A DNA stretch of 64,000 nucleotides from Burkholderiales bacterium PBB3 (lineage in GTDB: Bacteria > Pseudomonadota > Gammaproteobacteria > Burkholderiales > Burkholderiaceae_C), in assembly GCA_002256115.1 (NCBI GenBank), contig NKIK01000004.1:124001-188000 (forward strand), written 5' to 3'. The position numbers and the translations under genes were made by a program. Below, in pieces: positions 8,601 to 16,300 of the stretch. The notes under the pieces were generated by a model, which was not told the DNA's origin, searched no databases, and saw only the letters and a list, made by a program, of their open reading frames with translations. Position 1 is the stretch's first letter, and each line of letters starts with the position of its first letter.

Positions 8601-9261
8601 TGATACCCGCAAAGGCCTCAGGGTTACGCACCAAAACATAGCCAAAGGGCACGACCAGCATCACCAGCCACAGCGGCTGCGTCCACACCTGCAGTGCGCT
8701 GATGGCGGACACGCCGTGGGTGACCAGCGGTATCACCACCACGGCGCAAATCAAATAGCCCCAGGTGGGCGGAATGTCCAGCGCCAGCTCCAGCGCGTAG
8801 GCCATGACGGCGGCTTCCAGCGCAAAGAAGATGAAGGTGAAGGACGCGTAGATGAGGGACGTGAGCGTGGAGCCGATGTAGCCAAAACCCGCGCCACGGG
8901 TCAGCAAGTCCATGTCTACGCCATAGCGGGCGGCGTAGACGCTGATCGGCAGGCCCGCCAGAAAGATCACCAGCCCGGTGGCCAAAATTGCCCAAAAGGC
9001 GTTCATGAAACCGTACTGCACCAGCAAAGTGGCACCTACGGCTTCCAGAATCAGAAACGAGGCGGCACCGAAGGCCGTGTTGGCCACCCGCCATTCGGAC
9101 CATTTGCGAAAGCGCTGCGGTGTGAAGCGCAGCGCGTAGTCCTCCATAGTCTCGCTGGCCACCCAGTTGTTGTAGTCACGGCGAATCTTGACCACCCGCT
9201 GCGGCGGCGCGTCCAGCGGGGGTGGGGGAGGCAGTGGCGGTGACTTGGGTGTGGTGTGCAC
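5644..9261 (-). CDS. NCS1-type permease fused to a hybrid histidine kinase
   Basis: A 1205-residue fusion. Residues ~30-490 form a multi-helix permease of the nucleobase:cation symporter-1 (purine/cytosine permease) type. Residues ~500-540 are a linker encoded largely by a hairpin repeat. Residues ~540-590 form a Cys-rich cluster (CVICERE, CPAYQGPICSLCC, CGDVC) that could bind metal. Two membrane segments, a coiled coil, a HisKA domain with H743 (SHELRTPLNSILGY), a HATPase domain (NLLGNAIKF, DTGPGM) and a receiver with D1044 (VFLDLAMPGIDGWE) follow. The architecture suggests a transporter that senses its own substrate and signals to the regulator encoded directly downstream. The substrate is not known; the adjacent urease genes hint at a urea- or purine-related compound. 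Confidence 0.88.
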   Translation of the reverse strand: MHTTPKSPPLPPPPPLDAPPQRVVKIRRDYNNWVASETMEDYALRFTPQRFRKWSEWRVANTAFGAASFLILEAVGATLLVQYGFMNAFWAILATGLVIFLAGLPISVYAARYGVDMDLLTRGAGFGYIGSTLTSLIYASFTFIFFALEAAVMAYALELALDIPPTWGYLICAVVVIPLVTHGVSAISALQVWTQPLWLVMLVVPFGYVLVRNPEAFAGITHYAGDSGVGGAFNLHLFGAALTVGIALITQMGEQADYLRFMPAQTDANRKRWWAAVLVGGPGWVVLGVLKMLGGAFLAYLAIQHSVPTDRAVDPNQMYLAAYEYVFPTLGWAVAATALFVVISQLKINVTNAYAGSLAWSNFFSRLTHSHPGRVVWVVFNCLIAFMLMEMNVFQALGEVLGLYSNIAIAWMMAVVADLVINKPLGLSPKGIEFKRAHLYDINPVGVGSMALASALSIAAYLGFFGDMAKAFSAVVALVTALVTSPLIAWATKGKYYIARDSTGSLGGHAFCAGQGGARAAGGGHGAKRMASQTPAPEMSQRVQRCVICEREYEGPDMAHCPAYQGPICSLCCTLDARCGDVCKPNASLSAQWSATLRWLLPKPVWPFLDTGLGHFILLMLVIVPLLATVFGLFYQQELAGLAEMVENQKLLRTALQSGFTKAFAALLLMSGIVAWWLVLAHKSRQVAQEESNRQTHLLMQEIESHRQTDEALQAAKLQAEMARRAAEHANQAKSRYISAISHELRTPLNSILGYAQLMGEDAAIPAHRKQAVNVIKRGGEHLLSLIEGTLDIAHIESGKLTLNVKPMQFASGMEELASMFELQAADKGLAFQYEVQGSVPQWVRADEKRVRQICINLLGNAIKFTAQGSVRLVLRYAREMAHIEIHDTGPGMTTQELERIFEPFTRGDAAATSGVSSAAASGGSGLGLTIAKMLTDLMGGELKSKSVVGQGSVFQVRLFLPELHLPPPTGQRAGFYSVGTAKPRKGYAGARRKILVVDNEEADRELLVNVLEPLGFEMRTAASGHDCLDLLAAGLQPDAVFLDLAMPGIDGWETLRRIRAMQGLNSGTSPQVAIVSANAFDRGLDNGLGLPPEDFIVKPVRHSELLDWLERKLELVWLESNAPAVATPTTAAAMVNPPREEVIALQALVRLGFYRGIVNKLDALAASFPECTDFVDQQRALARQYQFETMQAQLQSVLNESPVH
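7658..7751 (-). repeat. Hairpin element, copy A (inside permease-kinase CDS)
   Basis: Two 26-nt arms (7658-7683 and 7726-7751) are perfect inverted repeats around a 42-nt core. Read on the minus strand the core contains AAGGAGGAGC, a small CCCGC/GCGGG stem and GGGGGACAC. Total length is 94 nt, identical to copy B at 35729. The element encodes residues about 504-535 of the fusion without a stop or frameshift. Confidence 0.85.
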
Positions 9262-9296
9262 TATTTTGCGGTGCAGCTTTCATGCCACTTGCTAGC

Positions 9297-9397
9297 GCAG
9301 GTGGGCATGGCACTCAGCTTCGCGGCTGTCCCCCGCCACGGCCTAGGGCCGCAAGCTCCTCCTTTATGCCGCTGCGCTGAGTGCCACGCCCACCTGC
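9297..9397 (-). repeat. Hairpin element, copy C
   Basis: Arms 9297-9318 and 9376-9397 (22 nt, one mismatch) flank a core that on the minus strand reads ATAAAGGAGGAGC, then a GGCCCTAGGCC palindrome, then GCGGGGGACA. It matches copies A, B and D in the core but has different arms. It lies in the gap upstream of the permease-kinase gene, back to back with copy D. Confidence 0.75.
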
Positions 9398-9413
9398 TCC
9401 GACAACCGGAACT

Positions 9414-9520
9414 CGCCGAAGAGGCCGTGGTGGATAGCGAAGCGAAATAAAGGAGGAGCAGTCGGCCCCAGGCCGCTGCGGGGGACATTCGCGTAGCTAT
9501 TCGCCACGGCCTCTTCGGCG
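9414..9520 (+). repeat. Hairpin element, copy D
   Basis: Arms 9414-9444 and 9490-9520 (31 nt, a few mismatches, two of them G-T wobble compatible) flank the core ATAAAGGAGGAGC, a GGCC-based small stem and GCGGGGGACA. It is in the opposite orientation to copy C, 16 nt away, and ends about 40 nt upstream of ureA. The pair C/D fills the whole divergent control region between the permease-kinase gene and the urease genes. Confidence 0.75.
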
Positions 9521-9563
9521 CGCCCGCAAATAAGGGCACGCGCCTTGCTTAAGATGGGCCACT

Positions 9564-9866
9564 ATGGAACTCACACCCCGCGAGAAAGACAAGCTACTGA
9601 TCTTCACTGCCGGCCTGCTGGCCGAGCGGCGCAAGGCGCGTGGCCTGAAGCTCAATTACCCCGAAGCCATTGCCCTGATCAGCGCCGCCGTGATGGAGGG
9701 CGCCCGGGACGGCAAAACTGTGGCCCAGTTGATGAGCGAAGGCCGCGCGGTGCTGACCCGCGCCGATGTGATGGATGGCATTGCCGAGATGATTCCCGAC
9801 ATCCAAGTGGAGGCCACGTTTCCCGACGGTACAAAACTCGTCACCGTACACCAACCGATCGTATGA
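9564..9866 (+). CDS. ureA: Urease gamma subunit
   Basis: The 100-residue length and the N-terminal sequence [20 protein letters not shown] are standard for the small gamma subunit of urease, which packs with UreB and UreC in the (alpha-beta-gamma)3 cytoplasmic enzyme that hydrolyses urea to ammonia and carbamate. The family segments [20 protein letters not shown] and HQPI near the C terminus are present. It opens the urease cluster. ureD, which usually precedes it in related genomes, is absent; the upstream gap holds two hairpin elements instead. Confidence 0.97.
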   Translation: MELTPREKDKLLIFTAGLLAERRKARGLKLNYPEAIALISAAVMEGARDGKTVAQLMSEGRAVLTRADVMDGIAEMIPDIQVEATFPDGTKLVTVHQPIV

Positions 9867-10019
9867 ACACCCCCCGGCTTGCCCACTGCGTGTGGCCGCT
9901 TTCCCCCTGGCAGGGGGCATCACCAGCAGCCCGGCAAAGCCGACTCTGTCGGTGTTTCCGGTGGAGTGCGCTTCAGCTCCGCCGCATTGTCTAGTTAGTT
10001 CTTTTGTTTGGAAATTGCC
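9867..10019. other. GC-rich intergenic spacer, probable dispersed repeat remnant
   Basis: 153 nt between ureA and hupE with no credible frame. The segment TTTCCCCCTGGCAGGGGGCA forms a CCCCCTG/CAGGGGG hairpin and the surrounding composition resembles dispersed GC-rich repeats I associate with Comamonadaceae. There is no second copy in this window, so repeat status is inference. Confidence 0.35.
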
Positions 10020-10622
10020 ATGCACCATACATTTCGAAATGCTCTTATTTTGATAGCTGCTCCCGCACTATCCACGGCCGCAATGGCACATTCGGGTGTT
10101 GAAAACCACATCCATTCCAATTTTCTAGCCGGCTTTGTCCATCCCTTCATCGGTCTGGACCATTTGACCGCCATGCTGGCGGTGGGCCTGTGGAGTGCGC
10201 TGTCGGCACGCCGCGCCGGGCCCGAGCTGCTGTGGGGGCCGCTGGCCTTTGCCAATGTGCTGATGCTGGGGGCCATGTTGGGCTTGCAAGGCGTTGCGCT
10301 GCCTGCCGTCGAGCCCATGATTGCCGCATCCTTGTTGGTAACCGGACTTCTGGTGGTGAGCCGCACGCGCCTGCCTGCACTGGCGTCTACGCTGCTGGTC
10401 GGCGGTTTTGCGCTGTTTCATGGTTTGGCCCACGGCCTGGAGCTGGCGCACAGCACCAACGCCTTCCAAACTTTGGCGGGCATGTTGACTGCGACGGTGA
10501 TCCTGCATGCCACCGGCTTGGCGATGGGCTGGAAGTTGCGCAGCGCCCATGTCTGGCTGCCGCGCGTGGCGGGTGGTGCGGTCGCGGCACTGGGCAGTGC
10601 CTTGTTGCTGCAACTGGCTTGA
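10020..10622 (+). CDS. hupE: HupE/UreJ-family membrane protein (probable nickel permease)
   Basis: About 200 residues with a cleavable leader, the conserved HupE/UreJ motif [19 protein letters not shown] and a second His-containing segment [14 protein letters not shown], plus five to six hydrophobic helices. The family consists of secondary metal transporters linked to nickel enzymes; its place between ureA and ureB is typical in beta-proteobacteria. The ATG at 10020 is preferred over a TTG at 10008. The signal-peptide core ([17 protein letters not shown]) is encoded by an inverted copy of the ~58-nt repeat found elsewhere in the window, so the leader appears repeat-derived. Confidence 0.9.
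   Translation: MHHTFRNALILIAAPALSTAAMAHSGVENHIHSNFLAGFVHPFIGLDHLTAMLAVGLWSALSARRAGPELLWGPLAFANVLMLGAMLGLQGVALPAVEPMIAASLLVTGLLVVSRTRLPALASTLLVGGFALFHGLAHGLELAHSTNAFQTLAGMLTATVILHATGLAMGWKLRSAHVWLPRVAGGAVAALGSALLLQLA
10040..10079 (-). repeat. ~58-nt dispersed repeat, partial inverted copy inside hupE
   Basis: On the minus strand this reads GGCCGTGGATAGTGCGGGAG followed by CAGCTATCAAAAT, matching about 35 nt of the repeat found intergenically at seven other sites. It encodes the hydrophobic core of the HupE leader. Confidence 0.85.
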
Positions 10623-10633
10623 GGGCAAGCAAC

Positions 10634-10939
10634 ATGACACCCGGCGAAATACTCTGCGACGACGGCGAACACGCCCTCAACACCGGTCGGCGCACGCTGA
10701 CCTTGGTGGTGCAAAACACCGCCGACCGCCCCATTCAGGTGGGCTCGCATTACCACTTTGCCGAGACCAATGGCGCGCTCGGCTTTGACCGCGCCGCCGC
10801 CCAGGGCATGCGCCTGAACATCGCATCCGGCTCGGCCGTGCGCTTTGAGCCGGGTCAGCAGCGTACCGTAGAGCTGGTGGATTTGGGTGGCGACCGCATG
10901 GTCTATGGCTTTCGGGGCCTGACCCAGGGCAAAGTTTGA
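10634..10939 (+). CDS. ureB: Urease beta subunit
   Basis: A 101-residue protein beginning [20 protein letters not shown] with the conserved [10 protein letters not shown] and the C-terminal [20 protein letters not shown] segment expected for UreB. It forms the urease apoenzyme with UreA and UreC. The start at 10634 gives the normal family length; longer upstream extension overlaps hupE and is not needed. The gene follows hupE by 11 nt and is separated from ureC by an intergenic repeat copy of the ~58-nt family. Confidence 0.97.
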   Translation: MTPGEILCDDGEHALNTGRRTLTLVVQNTADRPIQVGSHYHFAETNGALGFDRAAAQGMRLNIASGSAVRFEPGQQRTVELVDLGGDRMVYGFRGLTQGKV

Positions 10940-10940
10940 T

Positions 10941-10998
10941 GCCAAATAGGCCATTCAAGCCGTGGATAGTGCGGAAGCAGCTACCAAAACAATAGCAA
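10941..10998 (+). repeat. ~58-nt dispersed repeat, ureB-ureC gap
   Basis: Begins GCCAAATAGGCCATTCAAG, continues CCGTGGATAGTGCGGAAGCA and ends in AATAGCAA. It fills almost the whole 80-nt gap between ureB and ureC; the ribosome-binding site of ureC lies just beyond it. Confidence 0.9.
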
Positions 10999-11019
10999 CA
11001 TTGAAGCAGGAGTGAAGTA

Positions 11020-12801
<1,782 letters not shown>

Positions 12802-12805
12802 GCCC

Positions 12806-13297
12806 ATGCCGCCCTTGCCGTTGCACATTCGCCTGGATGACCTGAGCGACTCGCGCATTGCCGCTTTCCTGGAAAAGCATCTACAAGACATGCGAGCCAC
12901 GTCACCGCCCGAGAGCGTGCACGCGCTAGACCTCGCCAAACTGCGCGATCCAAGCGTCTATTTCTGGTCGGCTTGGGTGCCCTCAGAGGGCGGTGCTCTG
13001 GACGGCACGCTGGTAGGTACTGCCGCAATCAAGCGGCTGGATGCAGACCACGCCGAACTGAAATCCATGCGGACGTCTGCAGCATTTCGTGGCAAGGGCA
13101 TCGCCAAACAAGTCTTGCTTCATGTTCTTGCGCAAGCCCGCGCACTCGGGTTGCAACGTCTGAGTCTGGAGACGGGAACCCAGCCCTTCTTCGCCCCGGC
13201 TCACAGTCTTTACCTGGCGCATGGCTTTGCGCCCTGCGACCCGTTTGGGAGCTACACGCTAGACCCGCACAGCCGCTTTTTGACGATGGCGTTGTAG
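12806..13297 (+). CDS. GNAT-family N-acetyltransferase
   Basis: About 163 residues with the GNAT acetyl-CoA-binding signature: beta strand AELKSMRTSAAFRGKGIAKQ (the R-x-x-G-x-G/A loop as RGKGIA) followed by an alpha helix, then LSLETGTQPFFAPAHSLYLA and the conserved YLAHGF motif. The type is that of small-molecule acetyltransferases similar to YsnE. It starts 4 nt after the ureC stop, so it is co-transcribed with the urease genes. The substrate is unknown; a direct role in urea metabolism is not established. Confidence 0.85.
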   Translation: MPPLPLHIRLDDLSDSRIAAFLEKHLQDMRATSPPESVHALDLAKLRDPSVYFWSAWVPSEGGALDGTLVGTAAIKRLDADHAELKSMRTSAAFRGKGIAKQVLLHVLAQARALGLQRLSLETGTQPFFAPAHSLYLAHGFAPCDPFGSYTLDPHSRFLTMAL

Positions 13298-13314
13298 CCA
13301 TCGTCGCTTCCCCG

Positions 13315-13707
13315 CTACTCCAGATGCTGACGAATCCATTGCGCGAACGCGACCTCCTCGGTGTCTCCGGCAGCCATACGCAGCATGGTCAAAATGCAGT
13401 CGGCGTCATCGGCTGTCAATTCATGGCCGTTCAGTGCCAAAAAGAGTTCGACTGCGACGAAGGCCGTGCGCTTGTTGCCATCGGAAAAAGGATGGTTGCG
13501 CGCAATGCCATATCCATAGGCAGCCGCCAAATCGGCTGCATCGGGCGACCCGTAGTGCGCAAGTTGCTGCGCTCTGGCAATGGCAGACTCCAGTGCGTTC
13601 GCGTCCCTCAGACCCGCGAGGCCGCCATGCTCCGCCAACTGCTCATCGTGCACGGCATACAAGACGTTGCTTGCGATCCAAACCCAAGGTTTGATGGGCA
13701 CCGTCAT
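13315..13707 (-). CDS. Doc-type Fic-fold toxin
   Basis: A 130-residue death-on-curing family protein with the Fic-fold active-site loop HPFSDGNKRT (Doc variant, Lys instead of the second Arg/Gly of AMPylating Fic). Doc proteins phosphorylate elongation factor Tu; that activity is known for the family and only inferred here. It overlaps the preceding AbrB-type antitoxin gene by 4 nt on the same strand, a classical toxin-antitoxin arrangement. The module is antisense inside the urease gene cluster, between the GNAT gene and ureE. Confidence 0.88.
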   Translation of the reverse strand: MTVPIKPWVWIASNVLYAVHDEQLAEHGGLAGLRDANALESAIARAQQLAHYGSPDAADLAAAYGYGIARNHPFSDGNKRTAFVAVELFLALNGHELTADDADCILTMLRMAAGDTEEVAFAQWIRQHLE

Positions 13708-13934
13708 TTCGCCAACTCATGCAGTACCGCGCGGCGCTTTTTCATGATGCGCCGAGCTGCGGTCATTTGCGCTTCGAATTCGGGGCTATACGTCGACAAC
13801 GTGACGCCATTGGCCGCATCGCTCATGAAAAGCGTGTCGCCCTTCTCCACCTTGAGCCGCGCCAACACCTCTTTGGGCAAAATTACACCTACCGAATTAC
13901 CGATTTGGGTCAGTTTGAGTGCAGACATGGCCAA
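13704..13934 (-). CDS. AbrB/MazE-type antitoxin
   Basis: A 76-residue SpoVT/AbrB swapped-hairpin DNA-binding protein: LKLTQIGNSVGVILPKEVLARLKVEKGD is the standard domain (written here across two motifs, TQIGNSVGVILPK and LKVEKGD), followed by a basic C-terminal tail likely to wrap the toxin. It pairs with the overlapping Doc-type gene. An AbrB-type rather than Phd-type antitoxin next to Doc is a recurring alternative pairing. Starts at 13934 or 13928 are both possible. Confidence 0.85.
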   Translation of the reverse strand: MAMSALKLTQIGNSVGVILPKEVLARLKVEKGDTLFMSDAANGVTLSTYSPEFEAQMTAARRIMKKRRAVLHELAK

Positions 13935-13942
13935 ACACCTTA

Positions 13943-13962
13943 AGTTATAACGTTTGTTATAT
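13943..13962. promoter_or_regulatory. Probable operator of the abrB-doc module
   Basis: The palindrome TATAACGTTTGTTATA lies just upstream of the antitoxin start, in the 58-nt gap before ureE. AbrB/MazE-type antitoxins commonly autoregulate through such AT-rich palindromes. The same site would sit within the promoter-proximal region of ureE, so it could affect ureEFG expression; this is inference. Confidence 0.5.
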
Positions 13963-13992
13963 TAGCACTCTATCCCGAAACGCTCAAACCCC

Positions 13993-14598
13993 ATGCTCCA
14001 AGTCTCCAAATGCATCCCCCAAGGCCAGGGCCTCGCGCCGGTCTTGCTCAAACGCGCGGCCACAGCCGAACTGGACTGGGACGTGCGCCAGAAAAGCCGT
14101 TTTGACGCCACCGACTCCACCGGTCGCCAACTGGGCATATTTTTGCCGCGTGGCACCGTGGTGCGCGGCGGCGATGTGCTGGTGGCAGAAGACGGCTCGC
14201 TGATCAAGGTGACAGCCGCACCGCAATCGGTATTGAAGATCACGCATTGCACCGAGCACGGCACGCCCTACGACCTGATCCGCGCGGCCTATCACTTGGG
14301 CAACCGCCATGTGCCGATTGAACTCAAGCCCGACCACCTGAAGATCGAGCCCGACCACGTGCTGGCCGACATGCTGCGCGCGATGCATTTGATTGTGAAC
14401 GCGGTGGACGAAGCCTTTGAGCCCGAGAACGGTGCCTACGCCACGGGGGGCCACGGACATGGAGACCACCATGACCATGATCACGCGCACGCACCGGCTG
14501 CGGCAGCACCCGCAGCCAAGTCCAAGCTGGCCTCCATCCCCATCGCCGCAGCACCTGCCGCCCATGTGCACGGCCCCGGCTGCGGGCACAGCCACTAA
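13993..14598 (+). CDS. ureE: Urease accessory protein UreE (nickel metallochaperone)
   Basis: A 201-residue UreE with the N-terminal peptide-binding-like domain ([20 protein letters not shown]), the Ni-binding domain ([20 protein letters not shown], with the conserved His in GNRHVP) and a C-terminal His-rich tail ([14 protein letters not shown] and a terminal [11 protein letters not shown]). It delivers Ni to the UreFGD complex. The His tail resembles that of the Klebsiella protein and suggests multiple metal sites. It is separated from ureC by the GNAT gene and an antisense toxin-antitoxin module. Confidence 0.95.
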   Translation: MLQVSKCIPQGQGLAPVLLKRAATAELDWDVRQKSRFDATDSTGRQLGIFLPRGTVVRGGDVLVAEDGSLIKVTAAPQSVLKITHCTEHGTPYDLIRAAYHLGNRHVPIELKPDHLKIEPDHVLADMLRAMHLIVNAVDEAFEPENGAYATGGHGHGDHHDHDHAHAPAAAAPAAKSKLASIPIAAAPAAHVHGPGCGHSH

Positions 14599-14618
14599 AT
14601 CAAGCGCCCGCAAACACC

Positions 14619-15296
14619 ATGCGCGATAGCAGCCTGATGCAATTGATGTGGCTGGCCTCGCCCGCCTTGCCGATTGGCGGGTTTTCTTATTCCGAATGCC
14701 TGGAGTCCGCCGTGGAGTCTGCGCGGGCCGCTACAGAAACGGATGCATCTGCGTGGCTAATTGACCAGTTGCACCTGAGCCTGTCGCGCTCGGAGCTGCC
14801 CGCTGTGGCCGAAGCCATTGCCGCCTGGCGCGCCGACGACATGCTGCGCATTGGCAAGCTCAACACCTGGGTGCTGCAAACCCGCGAAAGCGCCGAGCTG
14901 CGAGCACAAACCGAACAAATGGGCAAAAGCCTGCTGGAATGGCTGAAGAACCACACCACTGCTACGCCCGCGCAGATTGCCACTCTGGCCGCTCAAGAGC
15001 CCACCTACCCCATCGCCTTTGCACTGGCGGCCAGCGCTACCCAAGCCCCGGTGCGCGAATGCCTGCTGGCCTACGCCTTTGGCTGGGCCGAGAACATGGT
15101 GCAGGCCGCCATCAAATCCGTACCCTTAGGCCAAAGTGCGGGCCAGCGCATCTTGTCCGCCATCACTGCCGAAATACCCGCCGCCGTGGACCACGCCTTG
15201 ACCGTGACCGACGACACGCGCCAAGCGTTCGCCCCCATGCTGGCCATACTCAGCAGCCAGCACGAAGTGCAATATTCACGGCTTTTTAGATCCTGA
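14619..15296 (+). CDS. ureF: Urease accessory protein UreF
   Basis: A 225-residue all-helical accessory protein with the family start [20 protein letters not shown] and the segment [24 protein letters not shown] near the C terminus (shown in parts: [20 protein letters not shown]). UreF acts with UreD and UreG as an activation checkpoint for nickel insertion. It follows ureE by 20 nt. The gap to ureG contains a ~58-nt repeat copy. Confidence 0.95.
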   Translation: MRDSSLMQLMWLASPALPIGGFSYSECLESAVESARAATETDASAWLIDQLHLSLSRSELPAVAEAIAAWRADDMLRIGKLNTWVLQTRESAELRAQTEQMGKSLLEWLKNHTTATPAQIATLAAQEPTYPIAFALAASATQAPVRECLLAYAFGWAENMVQAAIKSVPLGQSAGQRILSAITAEIPAAVDHALTVTDDTRQAFAPMLAILSSQHEVQYSRLFRS

Positions 15297-15322
15297 AACC
15301 CTACGAACAGCCAAAAAATAGT

Positions 15323-15380
15323 GCCAAACCGCCCGTTCATCCCATGGATAGTGCGGGAGCAGCTCCTAACTTTATAGCAA
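15323..15380 (+). repeat. ~58-nt dispersed repeat, ureF-ureG gap
   Basis: GCCAAACCGCCCGTTCATCC, then CATGGATAGTGCGGGAGCAG and CTCCTAAC...ATAGCAA; a slightly diverged copy ending 5 nt before the ureG ATG at 15386, so any ribosome-binding site for ureG must lie within the repeat. Confidence 0.88.
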
Positions 15381-15385
15381 ACACC

Positions 15386-16057
15386 ATGTCCACCACCTCC
15401 TCACCACTGCACCATATCCCCAACCGCACCAAGAATCTGCCGCCCCTGCGCGTGGGCATTGGTGGCCCAGTAGGTTCCGGCAAAACCACGCTCTTGGAAA
15501 TGCTCTGCAAAGCCATGCGCGAACAATACGACTTGGTCGCCATTACCAACGATATCTACACCAAGGAAGACCAGCGCCTGCTGACGGTGAGCGGCGCGCT
15601 GCCCGCTGAACGCATCATGGGTGTGGAAACCGGCGGCTGCCCGCACACCGCCATCCGCGAAGACTGCTCCATCAATCTGGAAGCGATTGACCGCATGCTG
15701 GTGGACTTTCCCAATGCCGACATCGTGTTTGTGGAAAGCGGCGGCGATAACCTGGCCGCCACCTTCAGCCCCGAACTCAGCGACCTGACCATCTACGTGA
15801 TTGACGTAGCGGCGGGCGAAAAAATCCCACGCAAGGGCGGCCCCGGCATCACCAAGAGCGACCTGTTTGTCATCAACAAGATCGACTTGGCCCCGCATGT
15901 GGGTGCGAACCTGGACGTGATGCGTGTAGACACCGAGCGCATGCGCAACACCGCCAAAGGCATGAAACCCTTTGTGATGACCAATCTGAAGACGCTGACG
16001 GGCCTGACTGAGGTGGTCAGCTTCATAGAAACCAGGGGCATGCTCAAGGCCAGTTAG
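15386..16057 (+). CDS. ureG: Urease accessory GTPase UreG
   Basis: SIMIBI-class GTPase that supplies energy for nickel insertion. The P-loop [11 protein letters not shown], the CPH nickel site ([15 protein letters not shown]), the Walker B-like [18 protein letters not shown] and the NKID guanine-recognition motif are all present. The start at 15386 gives a normal leader. It ends 13 nt before tRNA-Ser and closes the urease cluster. Its ribosome-binding region coincides with the end of a dispersed repeat. Confidence 0.97.
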   Translation: MSTTSSPLHHIPNRTKNLPPLRVGIGGPVGSGKTTLLEMLCKAMREQYDLVAITNDIYTKEDQRLLTVSGALPAERIMGVETGGCPHTAIREDCSINLEAIDRMLVDFPNADIVFVESGGDNLAATFSPELSDLTIYVIDVAAGEKIPRKGGPGITKSDLFVINKIDLAPHVGANLDVMRVDTERMRNTAKGMKPFVMTNLKTLTGLTEVVSFIETRGMLKAS

Positions 16058-16070
16058 AATACGGCCCCAT

Positions 16071-16160
16071 GGAAGCTTGGCCGAGCGGTTTAAGGCACCG
16101 GTCTTGAAAACCGGCGAGGGTTTATCCCCTCCGTGAGTTCGAATCTCACAGCTTCCGCCA
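16071..16160 (+). tRNA. tRNA-Ser(UGA)
   Basis: A 90-nt class II tRNA. The acceptor GGAAGCT (16071-16077) pairs with AGCTTCC (16150-16156), followed by G and an encoded CCA. The anticodon stem CCGGT/ACCGG encloses the loop CTTGAAA, giving anticodon UGA. A long variable arm and T-loop GTTCGAATC are present. Confidence 0.97.
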
Positions 16161-16170
16161 ACAACCAAAT

Positions 16171-16197
16171 AAAGATGCGCCTTCTGGCGCTTTTTTA
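16171..16197 (+). terminator. Rho-independent terminator after tRNA-Ser
   Basis: Hairpin GCGCC-TTCT-GGCGC followed by TTTTTT, 17 nt downstream of the tRNA CCA end. It would terminate both the tRNA and urease transcripts. Confidence 0.88.
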
Positions 16198-16300
16198 TTG
16201 ACTATCCATCAATACAGGTAATCCGTTAGGAAGTGATCATTGGCGCTAAGTGCCAAGTTGCAGCAAGACCACTGCTGATCCTGTGGGTTATCCTTTGTCG

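Noticed and set aside
8554..9243. Plus-strand frame of 229 residues opposite the permease
   Set aside because: Low-complexity His/Gln-rich translation of the complement of membrane helices; no start signal.
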